In this document: positions 1 through 5,913 of the stretch, piece by piece | How the letters are laid out: each line of letters starts with the position of its first letter | Numbering within the stretch: the stretch's first letter is position 1 | NCBI GenBank assembly: GCA_030523905.1 | Contig: JAUNHO010000075.1 | Coordinates: forward strand, 1-5,996 | Direction: 5' to 3' | Length of the DNA: 5,996 nt | DNA from: Bergeyella zoohelcum | Lineage (GTDB): Bacteria > Bacteroidota > Bacteroidia > Flavobacteriales > Weeksellaceae | The notes under the pieces: generated by a model | What the model saw: only the letters and a program-made list of their open reading frames with translations | The model's database searches: none | Told to the model about the DNA's origin: nothing | Position numbers and translations under genes: made by a program

Positions 1-737
1 GCGATGGAAATCCTACCACCATCTAGAATTTTCATTGCTTGTTTGAAACCTTCTCCTACTTCGCCAAGGCGATGAGAATCAGGCACTCGCACATTATCAA
101 AGATTAATTCTGCTGTTTCGGAGGCTCTCATTCCGAGTTTATTTTCTTTTTTTCCAGAGGTAAAACCTGGCATTCCTTTTTCCAAAACAAATGCCGTAGA
201 ATTGTTTTTCGCTCCCACCTCTCCTGTTCGTGTCATTACCACCGCAATATCCCCAGAAATAGCGTGAGTGATGAAGTTTTTCGCCCCATTGATGACCCAT
301 TCATCACCATCTTTTACGGCGGTAGTACTCATCGCTCCAGAGTCTGAGCCAGTGTTATGCTCCGTCAGTCCCCACGCTCCGATGACCTTTCCAGAAGCCA
401 ACTGCGGAAGCCACTTTTGGCGTTGCTCTTCGTTTCCAAATTCGTATATATGGTTGGTACATAGTGAGTTATGTGCCGCTACGGAAAGCCCTATGGAAGG
501 GTCTATTTGTGAGATTTCATCTATTATCGTTACATATTCTTGGTAGCCTAGCCCAGAGCCTCCATATTGTTCAGGGATTATAACGCCCATAAACCCCATT
601 TCTCCTAATTGATGAAACAATGGCACAGGGAAAGTCTGGCTTTCGTCCCATTCCATAATATGTGGGCGAATGTTTTTCTCCGCAAAATCTCTTGCCGTTT
701 CGGCTATCATTGTTAGATGTTGATTATCTATACTCAT
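1..737 (-). CDS. acyl-CoA dehydrogenase, N-terminal and middle domains (partial, C-terminus off the left edge)
   Basis: FAD-dependent dehydrogenase that introduces the alpha-beta double bond into an acyl-CoA, passing electrons to electron-transfer flavoprotein; cytoplasmic, in fatty-acid or branched-chain amino-acid breakdown. The reverse strand reads without a stop for 245 codons from ATG at 737-735; family members run to about 380 residues, so roughly the last third is missing. The helical N-terminal domain covers about residues 1-118. The FAD/substrate beta domain follows, with WGLTEHNTGSDSGA (122-135) matching family signature 1 except for Thr129 where the pattern usually has G, S, A or N, then NGAKNFITHA (150-159). 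The C-terminal domain begins with the typical AMKILDGGRISI (234-245). The catalytic Glu, expected near residue 365, is outside the window, so chain-length specificity cannot be judged. It resembles short-chain/butyryl-CoA dehydrogenases. The ATG at 737 gives a normal N-terminus. It is transcribed away from purC and has its own promoter candidate. Confidence 0.95.
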   Translation of the reverse strand, partial: MSIDNQHLTMIAETARDFAEKNIRPHIMEWDESQTFPVPLFHQLGEMGFMGVIIPEQYGGSGLGYQEYVTIIDEISQIDPSIGLSVAAHNSLCTNHIYEFGNEEQRQKWLPQLASGKVIGAWGLTEHNTGSDSGAMSTTAVKDGDEWVINGAKNFITHAISGDIAVVMTRTGEVGAKNNSTAFVLEKGMPGFTSGKKENKLGMRASETAELIFDNVRVPDSHRLGEVGEGFKQAMKILDGGRISI

Positions 738-752
738 ACCTAATATTTTTCT

Positions 753-760
753 CAAAAGTA
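753..760 (-). promoter_or_regulatory. candidate -7 promoter element for the acyl-CoA dehydrogenase gene
   Basis: Read on the minus strand this is TACTTTTG, an exact match to the Bacteroidota -7 consensus TAnnTTTG, with its 3' end 15 bases before the ATG at 737. Transcription would start around 745-749 and give a leader of only about 10 bases. The -33 TTG is not clean at the usual spacing. A TTG at 794-792 (minus strand) would instead suit the near match TACTTTTT at 773-766, with an 18-base spacer. The position is sensible, but the AT-rich background makes chance matches fairly easy. Confidence 0.45.
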
Positions 761-817
761 AATAAAAAAAGTATAACTTGAAAATTTTTTGCAATTATTT
801 TTTCATTCTTGTGGATT

Positions 818-843
818 TATATTTGTTTATTTATGTATTTTTG
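818..843 (+). promoter_or_regulatory. candidate promoter region of the purC operon (two -7-like elements)
   Basis: Two exact matches to the Bacteroidota -7 consensus TAnnTTTG lie upstream of purC: TATATTTG at 818-825 and TATTTTTG at 836-843. For the second, TTG at 809-811 is a possible -33 element, but its 24-base spacer is slightly longer than usual. For the first, only a degenerate TTA (795-797) sits at a normal distance. The predicted leaders would be about 40-55 bases. I see no PurR-like operator, no purine riboswitch fold and no Shine-Dalgarno sequence in 738-886. Which element is used cannot be decided from sequence alone. Confidence 0.45.
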
Positions 844-886
844 TGGCAAATAATTTTTCTTTCAATTTAATTAAAAAGTATAAACA

Positions 887-1609
887 ATGGCTGAAAAACG
901 AGAAATGCTCTACGAGGGCAAGGCGAAACAGATTTTTCTTACGGATAATCCAGAGGAAGTTATCGTGAAATTTAAAGATGATGCTACGGCTTTCAATGCC
1001 CAAAAGAAAGGCTCTTTTGATAGAAAAGGCGAACTGAATAACGCCATCACTACACTTATTTTTGAATATTTGAAAGAGAAAGGCGTAGAGACTCACTTTA
1101 TAAAGCATCTAGGAGAGCGTGAACAACTGGTAAGAAAAGTTTCCATTATCCCACTAGAAATGGTGGTTCGCAACTATGCAGCGGGAAGTATGGCACAGCG
1201 TCTAGGCGTGGAAGAAGGTACGAAATCTCCTGTTACTATTTTTGATATTTGCTACAAAAAAGATGAACTGGGCGACCCATTAATTAATGATTATCACGCT
1301 ATTTTTCTAGGTGCAGCTACTCGTGAAGAGCTTGATGAAATGTATGCTCTTACGGCGAAAATCAATCAGTTATTGATAGAATTGTTTGATAAAATGAACA
1401 TCATTCTTGTGGATTTCAAAATAGAACTGGGCAAAACTTCCGATGGAACCATCATTCTTGCCGATGAAATCTCACCAGACACTTGTCGACTTTGGGATAA
1501 GGATACAATGAAAAAACTAGACAAAGACAGATTCCGTAGGGATTTGGGCGAAATTACAGAGGCGTATGTGGAAATCTACGAACGACTAAAAACAGCATTG
1601 AACAAATAA
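887..1609 (+). CDS. purC: phosphoribosylaminoimidazole-succinocarboxamide synthase (SAICAR synthetase)
   Basis: Catalyses the ATP-dependent joining of CAIR and aspartate to give SAICAR in de novo purine synthesis; cytosolic. The 240-residue length is normal for the bacterial short form. The N-terminal ATP-binding strand LYEGKAKQIF (8-17) and FDRKGELNNAI (44-54) are typical. Signature 1 is intact at 87-101 (IIPLEMVVRNYAAGS). Signature 2 is present at 174-182 (LVDFKIELG, with Leu where Phe is usual), followed by ADEISPDTCRLWD (192-204), which carries acidic substrate- and metal-binding residues. The ATG at 887 is preferred because it leaves the short MAEKREM leader usual before LYEGKAK. It is the first gene of the presumed purC-purF-rpe-BI-1 operon, 23 bases before purF. 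No damage is seen. Confidence 0.98.
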   Translation: MAEKREMLYEGKAKQIFLTDNPEEVIVKFKDDATAFNAQKKGSFDRKGELNNAITTLIFEYLKEKGVETHFIKHLGEREQLVRKVSIIPLEMVVRNYAAGSMAQRLGVEEGTKSPVTIFDICYKKDELGDPLINDYHAIFLGAATREELDEMYALTAKINQLLIELFDKMNIILVDFKIELGKTSDGTIILADEISPDTCRLWDKDTMKKLDKDRFRRDLGEITEAYVEIYERLKTALNK

Positions 1610-1632
1610 TATATATAGATACAAATCTAAAA

Positions 1633-3123
1633 ATGAAAGATTGGAAACAGCATAAGGCGGATTATTTGGAGCAGTTTCAAACAAGGGCTTATGGTAGAAA
1701 TTTATTCCGTACCAAGGAAGAAGAGCAGCTGGACGCACCCACCGAGGAATGTGGTATTTTTGGGCTTTATTCTACCGAAGATTTAGATACTTTTTCTCTA
1801 TCTCAGTTTGGGCTTTTTGCCTTGCAACATCGTGGGCAGGAGGCGTGTGGAATTTCCGTACTCAATAATGGTAAAATCCTCAATATCAAAGATGAAGGCT
1901 TGGTATTAGATGTTTATAAAAATATAGAAGAGCCTCAGAACTATATGGGAAATGGCGTGATTGGGCATACCAGATACACCACAGCAGGAGATAAGAAAAA
2001 GTATAATTTCCAGCCGTTTTTTGCTAAAAATGAATATGACCAAATCATTCTCTCTATTGCCCATAATGGGAACCTGACCAATGCAATGGAACTCAAAAAA
2101 GAACTAGAAGCAGAGGGTGTGGTTTTTCGTGCGACTTCGGATTCGGAGGTGATTTTGAGATTAATGCAAAAAAATCTTGACCTTGGGCTTCGTGGAGCGA
2201 TAAAAGCTACGATGGAACGCATCAAGGGGGCTTATTCTGTGGTGGGAATTACGCGGAATAAGTTTTTTGCATTTAGGGACATACACGGCATTCGTCCGCT
2301 GGTGTTGGGTGTGATGAATGAAAATACCTATGTAGTGGCATCAGAGTCTGCCGCGTTAGATGCCGTGGGAGCCCAGTATCTACGAGATATACAGCCAGGC
2401 GAAATGGTCTATACCAATGAGAATGAAGCAGGGCTACACTCCTCTTTCATCAATGAAGATTGTGATAGAAAAATTTGCTCTTTTGAGTATATCTACTTCG
2501 CCCGCCCAGATTCGGAAATGGAGGGCATTAATGTACACGAAATAAGAGAAAAATCAGGCGAGAAAATTTGGGAACAAGCTCCTGTGGAAGCCGATTTGGT
2601 TATCGGTGTTCCAGATTCTGGCGTTCCAGCGGCAATAGGTTTTTCAAAGGTTTCTGGCATTCCGTTCCGCCCAGTTCTCATTAAAAATAGATACATAGGG
2701 CGTAGTTTCATTATCCCTACTCAGGAGATGAGGGAACGCATTGTGAATCTAAAACTAAACCCTATTGTTTCCGAGATAAAAGGCAAACGAGTGGTTATTA
2801 TTGATGATTCTATCGTGCGTGGAACTACCTCCAAACGATTGGTGAAAATCTTGAAAGATGCAGGGGTGAAAGAAATACATTTCCGTAGCGTTTCTCCGCC
2901 TATCATTGCTCCTTGTTATTTGGGGATAGATACTCCATCAAAAGACGATTTGATTTCCGCGAATATGACCAAAGAGGAACTTCGTAACTATCTCGGCGTA
3001 GATTCTTTGGAGTTTTTAAGCCTTGATAATTTGGAGGATATTTTAGGTTCAAAACAATATTGCTTTGGCTGTTTTACCGAAAAATACCCTGTAAGTATGG
3101 GCGAAAATACGGATTTGTTTTAA
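1633..3123 (+). CDS. purF: amidophosphoribosyltransferase (glutamine PRPP amidotransferase)
   Basis: Makes 5-phosphoribosylamine from PRPP and glutamine, the committed step of purine synthesis. It is a 496-residue, two-domain enzyme. The N-terminal Ntn-hydrolase glutaminase domain starts at Cys40 (ECGIFG); residues 1-39 would be a propeptide removed to expose the catalytic Cys. GHTRYTTAGD (111-120), AHNGNLTNA (143-151) and SDSEVILRLM (169-178) are glutaminase motifs. The phosphoribosyltransferase domain includes GVPDSGVPAA (325-334) and the PRPP loop VVIIDDSIVRGTTS (387-400). Cys282, Cys428, Cys477 and Cys480 sit where the Bacillus subtilis-type enzyme binds a 4Fe-4S cluster, so this is probably the iron-sulfur form. 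The 39-residue leader is longer than the 11-residue one of B. subtilis, but reads as normal coding sequence. There is no Shine-Dalgarno sequence; the start context is A-rich (CTAAAAATG). Confidence 0.97.
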   Translation: MKDWKQHKADYLEQFQTRAYGRNLFRTKEEEQLDAPTEECGIFGLYSTEDLDTFSLSQFGLFALQHRGQEACGISVLNNGKILNIKDEGLVLDVYKNIEEPQNYMGNGVIGHTRYTTAGDKKKYNFQPFFAKNEYDQIILSIAHNGNLTNAMELKKELEAEGVVFRATSDSEVILRLMQKNLDLGLRGAIKATMERIKGAYSVVGITRNKFFAFRDIHGIRPLVLGVMNENTYVVASESAALDAVGAQYLRDIQPGEMVYTNENEAGLHSSFINEDCDRKICSFEYIYFARPDSEMEGINVHEIREKSGEKIWEQAPVEADLVIGVPDSGVPAAIGFSKVSGIPFRPVLIKNRYIGRSFIIPTQEMRERIVNLKLNPIVSEIKGKRVVIIDDSIVRGTTSKRLVKILKDAGVKEIHFRSVSPPIIAPCYLGIDTPSKDDLISANMTKEELRNYLGVDSLEFLSLDNLEDILGSKQYCFGCFTEKYPVSMGENTDLF

Positions 3124-3156
3124 TTGAATTTCAACTCATAAACAAATAAAATTATA

Positions 3157-3807
3157 ATGAAAAATAAATTAATAGCACCCTCTTTGCTTTCAGCTGATTT
3201 TGGAAATTTGCAAAGAGATATAGAAATGATTAATGAAAGTGCTGCCGATTGGTTTCATATTGATGTAATGGATGGGCGGTTCGTTCCTAATATTTCTTTT
3301 GGCTTCCCTGTGATGAAACCGATAAAGCAACACGCCAAAAAGTTCATAGATGTACATCTAATGATTGTGGAGCCAGAGAAATATGTGGAGGAGTTCATCA
3401 AGGAAGGGGCAGACCTAGTGTCGGTACATTACGAGGCTTGTACGCACCTGCACAGAACCATAAAACTGATACAAGATAAAGGGGCAAAGGCTGGTGTGGT
3501 GCTTAATCCTTCTACCCCTGTGGCAATGCTAGAAGATATTATTTCAGAGGTAGATTTAGTCCTTTTGATGAGTGTAAATCCAGGTTTTGGTGGGCAAAAA
3601 TTCATAGAGAATACCTACAAAAAAATTGCCCAAACCAAAGACTTGATACTTAAAAATAACTCCAATGCTTTGATTGAAATAGATGGTGGGGTTAATCTGG
3701 ATAATGCCTCAAAATTATTTGATGCAGGAGCCGATGTACTGGTTGCAGGAAACGCTGTTTTCGCTAGTGAAAATCCTACAAAAACCATAGAATTATTAAA
3801 ATCTTAA
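3157..3807 (+). CDS. rpe: ribulose-phosphate 3-epimerase
   Basis: Interconverts D-ribulose 5-phosphate and D-xylulose 5-phosphate in the pentose phosphate pathway; cytosolic TIM barrel with a bound divalent metal. The 216-residue length is normal. Visible motifs are IAPSLLSADF (6-15), HIDVMDGRFVPN (34-45) with metal ligands His34 and Asp36 (the latter also an acid/base residue), DVHLMI (65-70) with ligand His67, the phosphate loop SVNPGFGGQKF (139-149) and EIDGGV (174-179) with the second acid/base residue Asp176. VAGNAVF (196-202) has Asn where many homologues have Ser next to the substrate phosphate, a mild variant. It lies 33 bases after purF and 19 before the BI-1 gene. This links it to the pentose-phosphate supply for PRPP, the PurF substrate (inference). 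The start at 3157 gives the standard short leader. Confidence 0.97.
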   Translation: MKNKLIAPSLLSADFGNLQRDIEMINESAADWFHIDVMDGRFVPNISFGFPVMKPIKQHAKKFIDVHLMIVEPEKYVEEFIKEGADLVSVHYEACTHLHRTIKLIQDKGAKAGVVLNPSTPVAMLEDIISEVDLVLLMSVNPGFGGQKFIENTYKKIAQTKDLILKNNSNALIEIDGGVNLDNASKLFDAGADVLVAGNAVFASENPTKTIELLKS

Positions 3808-3826
3808 TAATCTAAATCTTAAAAAT

Positions 3827-4516
3827 ATGAATTATACAAATGAATTAGTAACACTTTCTACCGAAACCGAAAAAGCAAGTTTTTATAGAAAAACTTATAC
3901 GCATTTGGCAATGGCGGTTTTGGCATTCATTGCTGTGGAAGGGGTATTATTAAACACCATTCCAGAGGAATGGATACTGACGATGTTCAGCGGAAAATAC
4001 ACTTGGCTCTTGTTTTTGGGAGGATTTTGGTTAGCCGCTACTTTAGCGAATAAATGGGCGTTATCTCAGAGCAAAACCACTCAATATTTAGGGCTAGGGG
4101 CATATGTTTTTATAGAGGCCATCATATTTCTACCGATGATTTATATCGCAATGACCTACTCTGACCCAAGTATCATCACCCAAGCAGGAATCATTACCTT
4201 GGCATTATTTGGTGGGCTTACAGGGGTGGCTTTTACTACGAAAAAAGATTTTTCTTTCCTTAGGAATATCATCGTGGTAGGCGGTTTCGTTGCTTTGGGT
4301 CTCATCGTAGCGGGAGCTATTTTTGGCTTTAATCTTGGGCTTTGGTTCTCTGCTGGTATGGTATTATTAGCATCGGCGAGTATTCTTTACGAAACCCAAA
4401 AACTGAAAGAAACCTACACCACGGAGCAATATGTGGGAGCATCTTTGCAACTATTCGCATCGGTGATGTTATTATTTTGGTATGTTTTGAGGATTTTGAT
4501 GTCTAGAAGAGACTAA
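3827..4516 (+). CDS. Bax inhibitor-1/YccA family integral membrane protein
   Basis: A 229-residue inner-membrane protein of the BI-1/TMBIM family, members of which act as pH-sensitive Ca2+ leak channels (BsYetJ) or modulate membrane proteases (YccA with FtsH); the role here is unknown. A soluble N-terminus of about 22 residues precedes seven hydrophobic segments near 25-44, 57-75, 88-110, 116-137, 144-166, 169-188 and 202-224, then the basic tail SRRD. The family hallmark after helix 6 is ILYETQ (186-191), with Glu189 where many homologues have Asp. The last helix, GASLQLFASVMLLFWYVLRIL (204-224), has no acidic residue where BsYetJ and human BI-1 have a pore Asp. It starts 19 bases after rpe and is the last gene of the run, followed by a strong terminator. 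Family assignment is good; function is not inferred beyond the family. Confidence 0.88.
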   Translation: MNYTNELVTLSTETEKASFYRKTYTHLAMAVLAFIAVEGVLLNTIPEEWILTMFSGKYTWLLFLGGFWLAATLANKWALSQSKTTQYLGLGAYVFIEAIIFLPMIYIAMTYSDPSIITQAGIITLALFGGLTGVAFTTKKDFSFLRNIIVVGGFVALGLIVAGAIFGFNLGLWFSAGMVLLASASILYETQKLKETYTTEQYVGASLQLFASVMLLFWYVLRILMSRRD

Positions 4517-4538
4517 AAATCAACTAATTATAAAGCAG

Positions 4539-4566
4539 AAAACCCTTTCGTAAAGAGAGGGTTTTT
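4539..4566 (+). terminator. intrinsic terminator after the BI-1 gene, possibly bidirectional
   Basis: AAAACCCTTTC (4539-4549) pairs with GAGAGGGTTTT (4555-4565) around the loop GTAAA: 11 base pairs with one G-U wobble (4547-4557). The rightward transcript ends in TTTTT (4562-4566), with more T-rich sequence at 4568-4576. It starts 22 bases after the BI-1 stop. Read leftward, the same stem ends in TTTT before C, so it may also stop the convergent DUF4286-like gene, whose stop codon is 26 bases away at 4592. Confidence 0.88.
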
Positions 4567-4591
4567 GTTGTTTTTTGACGATTTTTTTAGA

Positions 4592-4906
4592 TTAAAATTT
4601 TGAATGTATCGGGTTGAGAAAAGTACAAAAAATCATTACCTCATTTCCGAATTGCTGTTCTATTAATCCTTGTAAATGAGGCATTTCGCTATCCATAAAC
4701 CAATGGATTTCATCTTGATTTTCAAAAATCAGTAGAAGATTAGTGTTTTTACCTTCGTTGAGCATTCGGCTATCCACATCAGAGAGAATGTATCGCTCTA
4801 CTTTTGTGAAATTTTCAATAGAAGGAATGAGCGTATTTTGCACATAATTTGCCCATTGTTTCGTAACATTTTCCGTAGAATGAAAAGTAATACTGAGTAA
4901 ATTCAT
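4592..4906 (-). CDS. small DUF4286-like protein of unknown function
   Basis: A 104-residue soluble protein with no signal peptide or membrane helix. Its pattern resembles the DUF4286 family of small alpha/beta proteins: a first strand (LLSITFHS, 3-10), a helix with TKQWANYVQNTLIPSI (15-30), a strand near VERYILSDV (36-44), a strand NLLLIFEN (56-63), a second helix (about 65-85) with MPHLQGLIEQQFG, and a last strand EVMIFCTFL (89-97). This suggests a ferredoxin-like fold, similar in outline to small dimeric alpha/beta-barrel proteins, but I see no catalytic motif and assign no reaction. It converges on the BI-1 gene and diverges from the cvfB-like gene, sharing the 4907-4983 promoter region. 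The ATG at 4906-4904 follows a good -7 element on its strand and leaves a leader of about 25 bases. Confidence 0.75.
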   Translation of the reverse strand: MNLLSITFHSTENVTKQWANYVQNTLIPSIENFTKVERYILSDVDSRMLNEGKNTNLLLIFENQDEIHWFMDSEMPHLQGLIEQQFGNEVMIFCTFLNPIHSKF

Positions 4907-4932
4907 TTTAGTACTAATTGTTTAAGACAGGG

Positions 4933-4940
4933 CAAAGATA
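4933..4940 (-). promoter_or_regulatory. -7 promoter element for the DUF4286-like gene
   Basis: On the minus strand this reads TATCTTTG followed by CC, an exact TAnnTTTG match and a very typical flavobacterial -7 element. Its 3' end lies 26 bases before the ATG at 4906, so transcription would start near 4926-4930 with a leader of about 20-25 bases. The -33 element is degenerate (TTA about 21 bases upstream). Confidence 0.65.
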
Positions 4941-4971
4941 ATTAAATATAATGGCTTTCGTTAAAAATCAG

Positions 4972-4979
4972 TAACTTTG
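4972..4979 (+). promoter_or_regulatory. -7 promoter element directly before the cvfB-like start codon
   Basis: TAACTTTG, followed by CC, is an exact TAnnTTTG match whose last base is only four bases before the ATG at 4984. Transcription normally begins about four to seven bases past this element, so the mRNA would begin at or next to the start codon and be leaderless or nearly so. No clear TTG lies 17-23 bases upstream, so the -33 element is weak or absent. Confidence 0.6.
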
Positions 4980-4983
4980 CCGT

Positions 4984-5811
4984 ATGAATATTGGTAAAAA
5001 ACAAATTTTGAAGGTTTCGGAAAGGCTTAATTCTGGTTTTAGACTACAATCTGAAACGGGGGAAACTGCCTTTATCCCTGATTTTTTTGCAGATAAAGAT
5101 TGGAAAATAGGCGATGAAACAGAGGTTTTCGTCTATCAAGACCAAAATGAACTGAAAGCCACTATGGAGCAACCCTTTGCTGAAGTGGGGCAGTTTGCCG
5201 TGATGAGCTGTGTGCAGTCGCTTCCAAGTGGTGCATTTCTAGATTGGGGTATCATAAAAGACCTTTTTGTGCCATACAAACAGCAAAAAGGCAAGATGAT
5301 AGAGGGGAAACGATACCTAGTCTATGTCTATATAGATGAAGAAACTGGGCTTATAACGGGGACTACAAAATTCAAGAGAAACCCACAATACACGCAACTT
5401 CCGCTGAAGCCAAACGAAAAAGTAGAACTCATTATAATGGGGCAAAGTGAAATTGGCTGGAATGTGGTGATTAATCAGCAATATATAGGTCTCATTTACA
5501 ATTCTGATGTTTATAAAAAACTTTATCCGCTTTCCAATGAAGTGGGCTACATAAAGAGTATTCGTGAAGATGGAAAGATAGATGTAAGCCTACAACCACA
5601 AGGTTATGATGATGGAATAGATGAGTTTAAGCAAATGATTATCAGTAAATTAGAAGAAAATTATGGACTACTCTATCTCTCCGATAAATCTTCTCCAGAA
5701 GAGATAAAGGAAGAACTACAAATGAGTAAAAAGAATTTCAAAAAGGCTTTGGGAGGACTTTATAAGGCTCAGCTCATAGATATAAAAGACGATAGAATTA
5801 TTCTGAAATAA
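4984..5811 (+). CDS. CvfB/YitL-type S1 RNA-binding protein
   Basis: A 275-residue soluble protein matching the conserved virulence factor B family, built from three S1-like OB-fold domains and a C-terminal winged helix. In Staphylococcus aureus CvfB binds RNA and influences virulence gene expression; a role here in RNA binding is inferred from family only. The first S1-like domain covers about 1-62. The second, about 66-130, contains GAFLDWGIIKDLFVPYKQQ (83-101) and RYLVYVYIDEETG (110-122). The third, about 145-205, has NVVINQQYIGLIYNSDVY (160-177) and YIKSIREDGKIDVSLQ (189-204). The winged helix (about 210-275) includes LSDKSSPEEIKEELQMSKKN (232-251) and KKALGGLYKAQLI (253-265). The start gives the normal family N-terminus and lies four bases after a -7 element. 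It is divergent from the DUF4286-like gene. The gene looks complete, and no terminator with a GC-rich stem is seen after it. Confidence 0.92.
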   Translation: MNIGKKQILKVSERLNSGFRLQSETGETAFIPDFFADKDWKIGDETEVFVYQDQNELKATMEQPFAEVGQFAVMSCVQSLPSGAFLDWGIIKDLFVPYKQQKGKMIEGKRYLVYVYIDEETGLITGTTKFKRNPQYTQLPLKPNEKVELIIMGQSEIGWNVVINQQYIGLIYNSDVYKKLYPLSNEVGYIKSIREDGKIDVSLQPQGYDDGIDEFKQMIISKLEENYGLLYLSDKSSPEEIKEELQMSKKNFKKALGGLYKAQLIDIKDDRIILK

Positions 5812-5851
5812 TATTTCTGATACGGGAAGAATAGGGATGTTTTTTAAGTTT

Positions 5852-5888
5852 AATAAATAAAAAAGTAAAGATTACGAGTTTATTTATT
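5852..5888. repeat. A/T-only inverted repeat downstream of the cvfB-like gene
   Basis: AATAAATAAA (5852-5861) is the exact reverse complement of TTTATTTATT (5879-5888), with a 17-base spacer. A ten-pair A/T stem is weak, and the region is AT-rich enough for this to arise by chance. It could be a poor terminator for the cvfB-like gene or nothing. The 102-base gap 5812-5913 holds no other feature I can support. Confidence 0.3.
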
Positions 5889-5913
5889 TGGCAATTTACT
5901 AAATAATAAAAAT

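Larger units (their letters stand above)
887..4516 (+). other. probable purC-purF-rpe-BI-1 operon
   Basis: Four same-strand genes are separated by 23, 33 and 19 bases. None of the gaps holds a TAnnTTTG element or a stable hairpin with a T-run. There are promoter candidates before purC and a good terminator after the last gene. Co-transcription is an inference from spacing. The purine and pentose-phosphate functions make it sensible for the first three genes. Other purine genes (purM, purN, purH, purD) are not adjacent in this window. Confidence 0.7.

Noticed and set aside
268..546. Plus-strand open frame of 92 codons
   Set aside because: It lies antisense within the acyl-CoA dehydrogenase coding region and its translation has no recognisable domain; it is a shadow of the real gene.
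738..886. Possible purine riboswitch or PurR operator before purC
   Set aside because: No conserved three-way-junction riboswitch core or recognisable operator palindrome could be found, and such elements are not expected by default in this phylum.
827..1108. Minus-strand open frame overlapping the purC promoter and 5' end
   Set aside because: It covers conserved purC codons, has a low-complexity Phe/Lys-rich translation, and has no convincing promoter or family resemblance.
1941..2906. Several short open frames on both strands inside purF
   Set aside because: All overlap conserved purF motifs in other frames and look like composition artefacts.
3126..3136. Short palindrome TTGAATTTCAA between purF and rpe
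   Set aside because: A five-base-arm stem with a single central base and no T-run; too small for a terminator and likely chance in AT-rich spacer. A regulator site cannot be supported from one copy.
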